Below, in pieces: positions 47,398 to 55,907 of a DNA stretch of 64,000 nucleotides. Below the pieces are notes generated by a model. It did not search any database. It saw nothing but the letters and a program-made list of their open reading frames with translations, and was not told the origin of the DNA. Origin of the DNA: Clostridiales bacterium. Its GTDB lineage: Bacteria; Bacillota; Clostridia; Lachnospirales; Lachnospiraceae. Within the stretch, counting starts at the first letter, position 1. Each line of letters begins with the position of its first letter. Location of the stretch: contig QAKV01000030.1 in NCBI GenBank assembly GCA_003343625.1, forward strand, positions 1 to 64,000. Direction: 5' to 3'. The position numbers were made by a program, and so were the translations under genes.

Positions 47398-48542
47398 TTT
47401 CTGCACTCCTGTTCCCTCCCTTTTTCTTCTTCTTTCCAAATCCCTCTCAACCGTTCATCCAGCCGTTGGAAAAAGCCGCGGATCCTTTTGCTGTTATCCA
47501 ATGGAGAAAACAGTTTCTGGCGCACCAGCTCGATCAGCGTACAGACGCAGTAAACCGCCAGGATTACCCCGAAGCTCGCCGGCAGCAGGTACCACTGATC
47601 CAGCCAGGACGCCCCGTCGATTTTCGTCCATAATGTTTCCCGAATATAATAGTGATCGTGGATCAGATAAACCCCGAAAGACGCTCCCGCCACCAGGGTG
47701 ATGGCCGCACAGACCCTCTTTCCTTCGATCCGCAGATTCAAAAACGCGACGAACAGAAGAACCGCGGCTATGGTCACAAGGATCGAACTGTAGGAAAAGA
47801 ATACGCTGTATCCCCACATCAGATCCTCCAGAATGCTGATTTGGGAAAGCGGCGTCAGGAGCAGCGCCTCGATGACGAATCGGCTCAGGGGGATGAGCAG
47901 AGAAGCCCCGATCCCCAAGAGCAATTTCCTGCAAAACTTCCCGTCAGGCCGGTAGTACAGCCGCAGATAGGCCCCCATCAGGTAGACTGTCAGAAACCAT
48001 GCAATGCTCACGCCCCCGGCCGTATTGAGCGCGGAGGAAAAATAGATCAGGTTGGGCCAGGCGGAAACCAGCGCAAAGCAAAGGGCGATCGCGCACTGAA
48101 GCTGCCTTTTCGTCAGGGAACGGATCAGGCGGTTCATCAGCGGAGCCAGCAAATACATGCCCACATACATGGAGACGAACCAGTAAAAGTCGGACAGGAT
48201 CGGCAGCACGGAATAGACCAGATATTTGAATTCTTTTTCCACGTCCGTAAACAGCCAGAACAGCAGCGTGATCCCGAACGCATAAAAAAATACCTGCCCT
48301 GCCATCCGCGCGATCTTAAAGGTGGAGAACTTCGCGTCTACTAAAAAGAAGCTGCTGATGAGCAGATAGATGTTGATGCAGGTGAAGGAAACGCCGAACA
48401 GCGTCCAGACGATATAATAGGGAACGCTTCCCGGCCGGGCCATGGTGATCATATTCCCGTGGTTGACCAGGTGAGCGGTGACCACCATCACCATGGCGAT
48501 GATGCGCAGCAGTTCCAGATTGGCCTGTCTTTGCTTTTTCAT
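47394..48542 (-). CDS. Acyltransferase-3 family membrane protein
   Basis: 382 residues from the ATG at 48540-48542 (AAGGAGG 5 nt upstream). About ten membrane helices; N-terminal LELLRIIAMVMVVTAHLVNH with the conserved His of the OafA/WecH-like family, and LVAGASFGVYLIHDHYYIRETLW near the end. Such proteins add acetyl or other acyl groups to surface sugars or peptidoglycan. First gene of an operon with tgt and yajC. Its promoter overlaps that of divergent aroC. Confidence 0.88.
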   Translation of the reverse strand: MKKQRQANLELLRIIAMVMVVTAHLVNHGNMITMARPGSVPYYIVWTLFGVSFTCINIYLLISSFFLVDAKFSTFKIARMAGQVFFYAFGITLLFWLFTDVEKEFKYLVYSVLPILSDFYWFVSMYVGMYLLAPLMNRLIRSLTKRQLQCAIALCFALVSAWPNLIYFSSALNTAGGVSIAWFLTVYLMGAYLRLYYRPDGKFCRKLLLGIGASLLIPLSRFVIEALLLTPLSQISILEDLMWGYSVFFSYSSILVTIAAVLLFVAFLNLRIEGKRVCAAITLVAGASFGVYLIHDHYYIRETLWTKIDGASWLDQWYLLPASFGVILAVYCVCTLIELVRQKLFSPLDNSKRIRGFFQRLDERLRGIWKEEEKGREQECRK

Positions 48543-48567
48543 AGAGACCTCCTTTTTCAATTCTTTC

Positions 48568-48596
48568 AGTATAGCAGATTCCCTTGTATCCGTCAA
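48568..48596 (-). promoter_or_regulatory. Promoter of the acyltransferase-tgt-yajC operon
   Basis: On the minus strand: TTGACG (48591-48596), 17-bp spacer, TATACT (48568-48573) with TGC before it. It shares 13 bp with the aroC promoter on the other strand. Confidence 0.8.
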
Positions 48597-48612
48597 AAAA
48601 ATGTTTTATACT
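48584..48612 (+). promoter_or_regulatory. Promoter of aroC
   Basis: TTGTAT (48584-48589), 17-bp spacer, TATACT (48607-48612). It overlaps the divergent promoter, so the two probably exclude each other's polymerase. Confidence 0.7.
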
Positions 48613-48652
48613 GAAAAAAGTGTCAATCAGCGCATTTGGAAAGGAGAATCTC

Positions 48653-49753
48653 ATGGCCGGATCCACATTCGGAACACATTTCACCATCACCACCTGGGGG
48701 GAATCCCACGGGAAAGCTCTCGGCGTCGTCGTAGACGGATGCCCTGCGGGGCTCCTTCTGCAGGAATCGGACATCCAGGCTTATCTGGATCGCAGGAAGC
48801 CCGGTTCTACCCCGTTTTCCACCCCGAGAAAGGAAGCGGATCAGGTGCAGATCCTTTCCGGCGTCTTCGAGGGCAAAACCACCGGGACGCCCATCAGCCT
48901 GCTGGTGCTCAATACCTCCCAGCGCTCCGCCGACTATTCGGAAATCGCTTCTTATTATCGGCCGGGTCATGCGGATTATACGTTCGATGCGAAATACGGA
49001 TTCCGCGACTATCGGGGCGGAGGGCGCTCTTCCGGCCGGGAAACCATCGGCCGGGTGGCGGCCGGAGCCATCGCGGCGAAGATCTTGGAGGAGCTCGGGA
49101 TCACGGTACGGGCCTATACGAAGTCTATCGGCCCGGTCTCCATCGATCCCGCCCGCTTCGACCCGGAGGCGATCCTTTCCACCCCCACCGCCATGCCGGA
49201 TCGGGCGGCGGATGAAAAGGCGCAGGAATGGCTGACCGCCTGCATGAAGGAACAGGATTCCTCCGGCGGCGTGGTGGAGTGCGTCATTTCCGGCATGCCC
49301 GCCGGCATCGGCGAGCCGGTTTTCGATAAACTGGACGCCCGTCTGGGAAACGCCCTCTTTTCCATCGGCGCCGTCAAGGCGGTGGAAATCGGCGACGGCA
49401 CCGCGGTTTCCGTCGCCAAAGGCTCCGAAAACAACGATCCTTTCCGGATCCGGGACGGGCGGATCGTCAAGGCTGCCAATCACGCCGGCGGCATTCTGGG
49501 GGGGATCAGCGACGGGTCGGACATCGTGATGCGGGCCCACATCAAACCCACTCCTTCCATTTTCCGCCCTCAGGAAACCGCCGGTGCAGACGGTCAGGAG
49601 CGGACGGTTTCCATCCGGGGCCGGCACGATCCCGTCATCGTCCCCCGGGCCGTCGTAGTGGTGGAATGTATGGCGGCCCTGACCGTGACGGATCTGCTCT
49701 TTTCCAATATGAGCGCCCGTCTGGATAAGATCCTTTCCTTTTACGGAAAATAG
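48653..49753 (+). CDS. aroC: Chorismate synthase
   Basis: 366 residues from the ATG preceded by AAAGGAG. Signatures: TWGESHGKALGVVVDGCPAG (14-33), FRDYRGGGRSSGRET, and near the end GRHDPVIVPRAVVVVE. Makes chorismate with reduced FMN, closing the shikimate path; the chorismate user pheA is 12 kb away on the other strand. It lies alone upstream of the ABC-F gene, which has its own promoter. Confidence 0.96.
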   Translation: MAGSTFGTHFTITTWGESHGKALGVVVDGCPAGLLLQESDIQAYLDRRKPGSTPFSTPRKEADQVQILSGVFEGKTTGTPISLLVLNTSQRSADYSEIASYYRPGHADYTFDAKYGFRDYRGGGRSSGRETIGRVAAGAIAAKILEELGITVRAYTKSIGPVSIDPARFDPEAILSTPTAMPDRAADEKAQEWLTACMKEQDSSGGVVECVISGMPAGIGEPVFDKLDARLGNALFSIGAVKAVEIGDGTAVSVAKGSENNDPFRIRDGRIVKAANHAGGILGGISDGSDIVMRAHIKPTPSIFRPQETAGADGQERTVSIRGRHDPVIVPRAVVVVECMAALTVTDLLFSNMSARLDKILSFYGK

Positions 49754-49755
49754 AG

Positions 49756-49783
49756 TTGCAAATTCGCGGATTTTCTGTACAAT
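49756..49783 (+). promoter_or_regulatory. Promoter of the ABC-F gene
   Basis: TTGCAA (49756-49761), 16-bp spacer, TACAAT (49778-49783), directly behind aroC. Confidence 0.6.
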
Positions 49784-49844
49784 ACAATAGGATACTACCG
49801 AAGGACGGATCATGCGATATTTAAAATAAGAAAGGATTGAATCT

Positions 49845-51482
49845 ATGATCAGTGCGAACAACGTGACGCTGCGCCTGGGCAAAAAGGCGCTGTTTGAAGA
49901 TGTGAATATTAAATTTACGGAAGGCAACTGTTACGGCCTGATCGGCGCCAACGGCGCCGGCAAGTCCACCTTTTTGAAAATCCTCTCCGGGCAGCTGGAA
50001 ACCACCAACGGCGATGTGGTCATCACCCCCGGCCAGCGGCTGTCCGTCCTGGAGCAGGATCATTTCAAATACGACGACTATACCGTCATGGATACAGTCA
50101 TCATGGGCAATGCCCGCCTGTACGAAATCATGAAAGAAAAAGACGCCATTTACGCCAAAGAGGATTTTTCCGACGAGGATGGCATCCGCGCTTCTGAACT
50201 GGAAGCGGAATTCGCAGAGATGGATGGCTGGAATGCGGAATCCGACGCCGCCACCCTTTTGAACGGCCTGGGGATTGAGACGGATTTGCACTACAGCCTC
50301 ATGAAGGACTTAAACGGCAGCCAGAAGGTCAAAGTCCTGCTGGCCAGGGCGCTGTTCGGCAATCCGGACATCCTGCTTTTGGACGAGCCCACCAACCATC
50401 TGGATCTGGATGCCATCGCCTGGCTCGAGGAGTTCCTCATCGATTTCGAGAATACGGTTATCGTGGTCTCCCACGACCGGTATTTTTTAAATAAGGTCTG
50501 CACCCACATCGCGGACATCGACTATGGAAAAATTACCCTGTACGCCGGCAACTACGATTTCTGGTATGAGTCCAGCCAGCTCCTGATCAAACAGATGAAG
50601 GAAGCCAACCGGAAGAAGGAGGAAAAGATCAAGGAACTTCAGGAGTTCATCTCCCGCTTCTCCGCGAACGCTTCCAAATCCAAGCAGGCCACTTCCAGAA
50701 AGCGCGCGCTTGAAAAGATCCAGCTGGACGAGATCAAACCCTCCAGCCGGAAATACCCCTATATCGACTTTCGCCCTGACCGTGAGATCGGCAACGAAGT
50801 GCTCACCGTGGAAGGCATCAGCAAGACCGTCAATGGCGTCAAGGTGCTGGACAACATCTCCTTTATCGTAGGCCACAACGACAAGATCGCCTTCGTGGGC
50901 GGCAACGAACTGGCTAAAACCACCCTGTTCCAGATCCTGGTCGGGGAGCTCGAGCCGGACGAAGGCAGCTATAAATGGGGGGTCACCACCTCCCAGGCGT
51001 ATTTCCCAAAGGATCCCACGGACGAGTTCGATACCGACGATACCATCGTCGAGTGGCTCACCGGTTACTCCCCGGTCAAAGACGTGACCTATGTGCGCGG
51101 ATTTCTGGGCAGGATGCTGTTCGCCGGAGAAGACGGCGTGAAAAAGGTCCGGGTGCTCTCCGGCGGCGAGAAAGTGCGCTGCCTCCTCTCCAAAATGATG
51201 ATTTCCGGGGCCAACTGTCTCGTTCTGGACGAACCCACCAACCATCTGGACATGGAATCCATCACCGCTTTGAACAACGGGCTGATCAAGTTCCCCGGCG
51301 TGGCCCTCTTCTCCTGCCACGACCATCAGTTCGTCCAGACCACCGCCAACAGGATCATGGAAATCCTTCCCAACGGCTCCCTGGTGGATAAGATCACCAC
51401 GTACGACGAATATCTGGCCAGCGACGAAATGGCCAGAAAGCGCACGGTTTATACTGCCAACCGGGAAGAGGACGAGAATTGA
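49845..51482 (+). CDS. ABC-F translation factor (YbiT/YkpA-like) with altered second Walker A
   Basis: 545 residues, two ATPase domains and no membrane part. First: GANGAGKST (34-42), signature LNGSQ, DEPTNHLDLD, SHDRYF. Then a charged linker (about 245-300, EANRKKEEKIKELQEFISRFSA). Second: GGNELAKTT (352-360), signature LSGGEK, DEPTNHLDME, SCHDHQF. In the second Walker A two glycines are replaced (Glu355, Ala357); the Lys stays. I believe other clostridial members share this, so it is likely functional. ABC-F proteins bind the ribosome E site and ease stalling or give antibiotic resistance. The LNGSQ signature and lack of an extra arm place it nearer the housekeeping YbiT/YkpA group. Confidence 0.9.
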   Translation: MISANNVTLRLGKKALFEDVNIKFTEGNCYGLIGANGAGKSTFLKILSGQLETTNGDVVITPGQRLSVLEQDHFKYDDYTVMDTVIMGNARLYEIMKEKDAIYAKEDFSDEDGIRASELEAEFAEMDGWNAESDAATLLNGLGIETDLHYSLMKDLNGSQKVKVLLARALFGNPDILLLDEPTNHLDLDAIAWLEEFLIDFENTVIVVSHDRYFLNKVCTHIADIDYGKITLYAGNYDFWYESSQLLIKQMKEANRKKEEKIKELQEFISRFSANASKSKQATSRKRALEKIQLDEIKPSSRKYPYIDFRPDREIGNEVLTVEGISKTVNGVKVLDNISFIVGHNDKIAFVGGNELAKTTLFQILVGELEPDEGSYKWGVTTSQAYFPKDPTDEFDTDDTIVEWLTGYSPVKDVTYVRGFLGRMLFAGEDGVKKVRVLSGGEKVRCLLSKMMISGANCLVLDEPTNHLDMESITALNNGLIKFPGVALFSCHDHQFVQTTANRIMEILPNGSLVDKITTYDEYLASDEMARKRTVYTANREEDEN

Positions 51483-52336
51483 GAACCGTCGATCTGCACG
51501 TCCATTCCGACAAATCCGACGGCAGCTTCGCCCCGGCCGCCCTGGTGGATCTGGCGGCCGCCAAGGGGCTGTCCGCCTTCGCGCTGACGGATCACGACAC
51601 TACCGCCGGGATCCGGGAAGCGACGGAAGCGGGAAAGAAAAAGGGGATCGAAGTCGTCCCCGGTATCGAATTTTCCACGGAGTACGGCGGGAAGGACATC
51701 CACATCGTAGGGCTTTTCATCGACGAAAACGCTCCCGCTTTTCTGGCGCAGCTCCAAGAGTTCATGGAATCCCGAATTCGCCGCAATGAAAAGCTGTGCG
51801 CGCGGCTGCAGGAGGCAGGGATCGACATCGCCTATGAAGCCCTTCTCAATGCCTTTCCCGGTTGCGTTATCACCCGCGGCCATTACGCCCGTTTTCTGTT
51901 GGATCGCGGCTATGTGAAAAGCCTGCCGGAAGCCTTCGAACGATATCTGGGCGACCATACCCGATATTTCGTTCCCCGGGAAAAAATCACACCGAAGCGG
52001 GCTGTGGAGCTGATCCTTCAGACAAAAGGCCTCCCCGTCCTGGCCCATCCCCTCCTCTATCACATGGGGAGGGATTCGCTGGAAACTCTGGTTCGCAGCC
52101 TGGCCGAAGCGGGCCTGACGGGGATAGAAGTGTTCTATTCCACCCACAGCGAGGGGGAAACGCGGCAGATGCAGCAGCTCGCCGCCCGGTTCGGCCTGCT
52201 GCCTTCGGGAGGCTCGGACTTTCACGGCAAAGCGAAACCCAAATTGGAGCTGGGCACGGGCTATGGACGTCTTGTCGTTCCGGAATCCGTGCTGGACGGC
52301 TTGAAAGCCAAAAGAAAGGAACTCTTCGATGTCTGA
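51479..52336 (+). CDS. PHP-domain phosphoesterase, TrpH/YciV type
   Basis: 285 residues starting with TTG (51479-51481) that overlaps the ABC-F stop codon (TTGA). Metal ligands of the PHP fold: DLHVHSDKSDGS (5-16), LTDHDT, the Glu in GIEFS, HPLLYH, and SDFHG. Members of this group act as 3',5'-nucleoside bisphosphate phosphatase or 5'-3' RNA exonuclease (RNase AM). Translation is coupled to the ABC-F gene and to the HAD gene after it (8-bp overlap). Confidence 0.88.
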   Translation: MRTVDLHVHSDKSDGSFAPAALVDLAAAKGLSAFALTDHDTTAGIREATEAGKKKGIEVVPGIEFSTEYGGKDIHIVGLFIDENAPAFLAQLQEFMESRIRRNEKLCARLQEAGIDIAYEALLNAFPGCVITRGHYARFLLDRGYVKSLPEAFERYLGDHTRYFVPREKITPKRAVELILQTKGLPVLAHPLLYHMGRDSLETLVRSLAEAGLTGIEVFYSTHSEGETRQMQQLAARFGLLPSGGSDFHGKAKPKLELGTGYGRLVVPESVLDGLKAKRKELFDV

Positions 52337-53141
52337 AAAAATCCTGTTCACCGATATGGATGGCACTTTACTGACCTCCCGGAAAACCGTTTCTCCTGCC
52401 CTGGCCGGCCTGATCTCCGAGATGATAGCCGCAGGCCATCATCTCGTCCTGTCTTCAGGCAGGACTCTGCCGAGCATCCTCTCTTCCGCCAAAAAGGCCG
52501 GGCTTTTATATCCGGACACTTTGATCATCGCAGTCAATGGCAATCTGGTATATGACTGTAAAAATCAAAAGGCGCTGCTGGAAAAGACCGTCCCGGTACC
52601 CATCTGCCGGGGCATCATCGATCTGGCCCACGCCTACGGCCTGCACATCCAGTCCTATGACGATTCCCGTGTAGTCTGCGAAAAGGAGGGGCCGGAGCTT
52701 TCCTTCTATCAAAAGAGCACCGGCCTTTCGGCGGTGCTCACAGACGACATCATGGGCTATATTGGACATTCCCCTCACAAACTGCTGGCCATCGATTTGA
52801 AGAACAAAAACCGGCTGCTTTCCCTGCAGAAAGACATCCTCTCTCTCTACGGGGATACAGTGACCGCCATCTTCTCCTGCGACCAGTATCTGGAGGTATT
52901 CGACAAAACGGCCGGCAAAGGAAATGCCCTGCGCTTTGTCTGCGATCATCTCGGCATCCCCGTTTCGGATTCCGTAGCGGCCGGAGACGCTGAAAACGAC
53001 ATTTCCATGCTCGACTCCGCCGGCGTGGCTGTGGCTATGGCCAACGCGCCTCAGGAGGTAAAAGTTCACGCGGATTTCATCACCCGGGCGGATAATGATC
53101 ATGACGGGTTAGGGGAGGCGATCCTGCGGTACTTTTTGTGA
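52329..53141 (+). CDS. HAD hydrolase, Cof type
   Basis: 270 residues. HAD motif I DMDGTLL (9-15), motif II LSSGRT, motif III/IV around KGNALRFVCDHLGI and AAGDAENDISML, with a C2B-type cap (about 85-190). Dephosphorylates sugar phosphates or cofactors such as FMN or PLP; the substrate cannot be told. Last gene of the ABC-F-PHP-HAD operon, with the terminator folded over its stop codon. Confidence 0.88.
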   Translation: MSEKILFTDMDGTLLTSRKTVSPALAGLISEMIAAGHHLVLSSGRTLPSILSSAKKAGLLYPDTLIIAVNGNLVYDCKNQKALLEKTVPVPICRGIIDLAHAYGLHIQSYDDSRVVCEKEGPELSFYQKSTGLSAVLTDDIMGYIGHSPHKLLAIDLKNKNRLLSLQKDILSLYGDTVTAIFSCDQYLEVFDKTAGKGNALRFVCDHLGIPVSDSVAAGDAENDISMLDSAGVAVAMANAPQEVKVHADFITRADNDHDGLGEAILRYFL

Positions 53142-53168
53142 AGTGCCGCATCGCGCCTCCCACTTTTT
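53113..53168 (+). terminator. Terminator overlapping the HAD stop codon
   Basis: Outer 8-bp GC-rich stem (53113-53120 with 53154-53161), small internal loop, inner stem of about 10 pairs, then ACTTTTT. The stop codon (53139-53141) is inside the hairpin. Confidence 0.75.
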
Positions 53169-53176
53169 CTTCCGGT

Positions 53177-53434
53177 CTATCCCTCCACAATCAGATACCT
53201 TCCATCGCCGACTTCAAAAACCTCGTCTGCATTCAGCAGGTCATCCCCGTCCTCGATGTCCACACCTTCTTCCTCGAAATATTCCCTGACTTCATCAGCT
53301 CCATTTACCACCACGGCCATACACTCTTCCAGGAATGTTTCCGCCTCCTCAGGCGTTTCTGCCACCGGTTCCGGAAAGAGCCGGCCCTGCTGCTCCAAAA
53401 AGCACTGCAGCACCAGATCATCGTATTCTTGCAT
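53177..53434 (-). CDS. Small acidic protein paired with the XRE regulator
   Basis: 85 residues from the ATG at 53432-53434 (GGAGG 7 nt upstream). Very acidic (more than a quarter Asp/Glu), soluble, with one Cys in LQCFLEQQ and another in LEECMAVV. I do not recognise it. It lies 20 bp downstream of an XRE-type regulator gene in the same transcript, so it may be the regulator's partner or an antitoxin-like or ligand protein; there is no sign of a toxin beside it. Confidence 0.65.
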   Translation of the reverse strand: MQEYDDLVLQCFLEQQGRLFPEPVAETPEEAETFLEECMAVVVNGADEVREYFEEEGVDIEDGDDLLNADEVFEVGDGRYLIVEG

Positions 53435-53454
53435 CGCTTTTCCTCCTCTCCCGT

Positions 53455-53676
53455 CTATTCCAGATCTTCCAGAAAATCGGCCATGGATATCTCCAATCCC
53501 CGGCAAAGGCGCATGACCGTATAGATCCCCGGATTTCGGGTGGAACCGTCCACCACATGCATAATAGTCGTCAGCGCAACGCCCGAAACGGCGGAAAGGG
53601 CATAAAATGAAATTCCCTTCTCGCGGCACATCCGCTCCAGCTTCTCTCCGATCTGATTCTCCTGTTTATTCTCCAT
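53455..53676 (-). CDS. XRE-family helix-turn-helix regulator
   Basis: 73 residues, just one HTH domain: IGEKLERMCREKGISFYALSAVSGVALTTIMHVVDGSTRNPGIYTVMRLCRGLEI in the usual five-helix order. Small Cro/CI-like repressor of the kind that often controls its own operon. AGGAGG lies before the ATG. A hairpin (53709-53735) lies 33 bp upstream. Confidence 0.88.
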   Translation of the reverse strand: MENKQENQIGEKLERMCREKGISFYALSAVSGVALTTIMHVVDGSTRNPGIYTVMRLCRGLEISMADFLEDLE

Positions 53677-53708
53677 CTGTACCTCCTCTTCCTCCCATAT
53701 CCGGTAGT

Positions 53709-53735
53709 CCCTTCTCTTTTATTGCACGAGAAGGG
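53709..53735 (-). other. Hairpin between a HAD gene and the XRE gene
   Basis: 8-bp perfect stem (53709-53716 with 53728-53735), 11-nt loop. T tract on the plus-strand loop only, so weak as a terminator; it may instead be an XRE operator, since it is a near-symmetric site just upstream. Confidence 0.4.
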
Positions 53736-53755
53736 CAGAGGGTTACAGACAGCCG

Positions 53756-54556
53756 TCAACATTCTATTGTCCGAACAATTTGCCAGACGCCTTTCTCCCA
53801 CCAGGGCGGACAAACATGCTTTGCCGCCTCCCTGACCTCCGGCCTGGCATTGGCCACCGCATAGCTCTCCTGCGCCGCGCGCATCAGGCCAATATCGTTG
53901 GTATTATCCCCGAAAGACATGGTCTGCGCCCGCGGAATGTCGAACAATTCCCGGATCGTTTCCAGCGCCCTGCCCTTGTCCACCGTTGGATCCATGAAAT
54001 CCACCCACTCTTCCCCGGCCACGCAGACCTGGAATCGATCCGCATAAGCGGGGATCAGGCTGGATTCCCCCAACTCCCGAATGCTGTCCTTCCTGTAAAT
54101 GGAGACTTTCAAAATCGGCAGTTTTTCCGCAAGCACATCGTCCACAACCCGGTATTCGTTATGATAGCCCCAGGTCATCAGATCCAGGAACGCCCTGTTC
54201 TTCGTCTCCATCAGGCTTCCCTGAGGAGTGGAGACCACCATCTCGCAGTTTTCAATTCCCCGAAGCGTTTCGATCAGCTCCCTCACATCGTCCGGTTTCA
54301 TGGGCGTCAGGGACAGATCTTCGTTCCGGTAGCGGATATGGGCGCCGTTTTCCGCGATGTAAAGAATGCGGTCCGCCACATCCCGAAACACGTTTCTGAT
54401 GCTGGCATATTGCCGCCCGCTGGCGCAGGCGAAGAGCACCCCGCCATCCGTCAGCCTTCTGATCTCCTCGACGATTTCCGGATACAGATCCGGCGTGGAG
54501 TCCCGGATCAGCGTGCCGTCGATATCCGTCGCAATCAATCTGATTTTTACAGGCAT
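53756..54556 (-). CDS. HAD hydrolase, Cof type (second)
   Basis: 266 residues: motif I ATDIDGTLIRDS (8-19), CASGRQ, and SFGDNTNDIGLM near the end, with a C2 cap. A cytoplasmic phosphatase of unknown substrate. The start overlaps the preceding phosphatase gene by 10 bp; last gene of the DUF815-ppx-ppk-maf run. Confidence 0.88.
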   Translation of the reverse strand: MPVKIRLIATDIDGTLIRDSTPDLYPEIVEEIRRLTDGGVLFACASGRQYASIRNVFRDVADRILYIAENGAHIRYRNEDLSLTPMKPDDVRELIETLRGIENCEMVVSTPQGSLMETKNRAFLDLMTWGYHNEYRVVDDVLAEKLPILKVSIYRKDSIRELGESSLIPAYADRFQVCVAGEEWVDFMDPTVDKGRALETIRELFDIPRAQTMSFGDNTNDIGLMRAAQESYAVANARPEVREAAKHVCPPWWEKGVWQIVRTIEC

Positions 54557-55266
54557 TCCAACATTTCCTCCGGTCTTTGAATCAGGATGTCCGCCCCGTG
54601 CTGTTTCAGCTCTTCCGCCGTCCGAAACCCCCAGCAGACTCCTACGGCCGTAACCCCTGCCGCCTTTGCCGTGTCCATATCCACGCCGCTGTCCCCTGCA
54701 TACAGCACTTCCTCCGGGCCGATGCCGAAAGCTTTTTCGATCTCCTCCACTCCGTCCGGAGCGGGCTTTTTTCTGCGCTGTGAATTCTGTCCCATCACCA
54801 GATCAAAACCTGAAGTCCCGAACAGCCCTTCCACCACGTCTTTGGTCTGTGCGTCCGGCTTATTGCTCAGAACCGCCAGCATAATTCCTTTTTGTTTCAG
54901 CGCCGAAAGCAGTTCGGGAATGCCGGGATACGGAGTTACAGCATAAAGGCAGTCTTTGGAAAAATAGTCCATGTAATGGGAAAGGATCTCATCCAACCCT
55001 TTCGGCTCGGTAAAAAAACCATCTTCATCCGGTTTTCTTCCCTTTTTCATGGCCTCTTCCGGTTCCACAGGCGTTTCTTCCACTCCCAAAAAGCGCAGTG
55101 CTCTCGTGATCTGCATTCTCGCACCGTTTCCTACGAACTTCCGAAAATGCTCCGCTTCGATCGGCGGGTAGCCGAAATCAGCCAGCGCCCGGTTGGTGCA
55201 GTAGGCGAGGGACGCGATGGTATTCGCCAGCGTGCCGTCCAAATCGAAAACCACCGCTTTTTTCAT
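54547..55266 (-). CDS. Phosphoglycolate-phosphatase-like HAD hydrolase
   Basis: 239 residues: FDLDGTLANT (7-16), a helical cap (about 20-100), LSNKPDAQTKDVVEGLFG, and YAGDSGVDMDTAKAAGV. Closest in layout to Gph, which removes 2-phosphoglycolate, or PpaX pyrophosphatase; sequence alone does not decide. Overlaps maf by 4 bp. Confidence 0.87.
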   Translation of the reverse strand: MKKAVVFDLDGTLANTIASLAYCTNRALADFGYPPIEAEHFRKFVGNGARMQITRALRFLGVEETPVEPEEAMKKGRKPDEDGFFTEPKGLDEILSHYMDYFSKDCLYAVTPYPGIPELLSALKQKGIMLAVLSNKPDAQTKDVVEGLFGTSGFDLVMGQNSQRRKKPAPDGVEEIEKAFGIGPEEVLYAGDSGVDMDTAKAAGVTAVGVCWGFRTAEELKQHGADILIQRPEEMLECL

Positions 55267-55907
55267 AATAGCTCTCTCCTGCGAAGTTCCTGATAGAGCC
55301 TGCCCACGGGCAGACCCACCACGTTGTTATAGTCCCCGTCGATCCCTTTGATGTGGGCCGCGCATCTTCCCTGAATGGCGTAGGCTCCCGCCTTATCCGC
55401 CGGCTCTCCTGTCTTCACATATGCTCTGATTTCGGCCTCGGTCATGGGATAAAATTCCACATCCGTGCGCTCCGCGAAAGAAAGGCGGCCCGCTTCTTTT
55501 CCCGCTTCGCCGCAGCCATCTTCCTTCCAGAGAACCGTCACCCCTGTATAAACCTGATGCTTTCTGCCCTGCAGCCGAAAGAGCATCCTGCAGGCATCCT
55601 CTTCATCTTTCGGTTTTCCCATGGGCTGCCCGTCCAAAAAGACCAGCGTGTCGGCGCCGATCACCAGCAGACGGCCCGCCTCTTTCGCCCTCTTTTGAAA
55701 CACCTCTTCCGCCTTTTGGGAGGACAGCTCCCGGACAATCCCTTCGGGAGCGTCGGAGCAGGGTCGTTCTTCCCTCCCGCTCTTTTCTACCGCAAAAGTC
55801 AGGCCGATCTGGGAGAGGAGCTCCCGCCTTCTGGGAGAAGCGGAAGCCAGCACGATTTTGAAAGTGCGATCCCCGCAGCGCTCCGGTTTCGCATTCGTTC
55901 TGCTCAT
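55263..55907 (-). CDS. maf: Nucleotide pyrophosphatase Maf
   Basis: 214 residues: SASPRRRELL (22-31), ADTLVFLDGQPMGKP and the C-terminal INGxxDNVVGLP-type segment (GIDGDYNNVVGLPVGRLY). Hydrolyses non-canonical or modified nucleoside triphosphates. It overlaps ppk1 upstream and the phosphatase downstream by 4 bp each. Confidence 0.94.
   Translation of the reverse strand: MSRTNAKPERCGDRTFKIVLASASPRRRELLSQIGLTFAVEKSGREERPCSDAPEGIVRELSSQKAEEVFQKRAKEAGRLLVIGADTLVFLDGQPMGKPKDEEDACRMLFRLQGRKHQVYTGVTVLWKEDGCGEAGKEAGRLSFAERTDVEFYPMTEAEIRAYVKTGEPADKAGAYAIQGRCAAHIKGIDGDYNNVVGLPVGRLYQELRRRELL

Noticed and set aside
48623-49927. 434-codon frame antisense to aroC
   Set aside because: Shadow of chorismate synthase; runs through the promoter region of the ABC-F gene.
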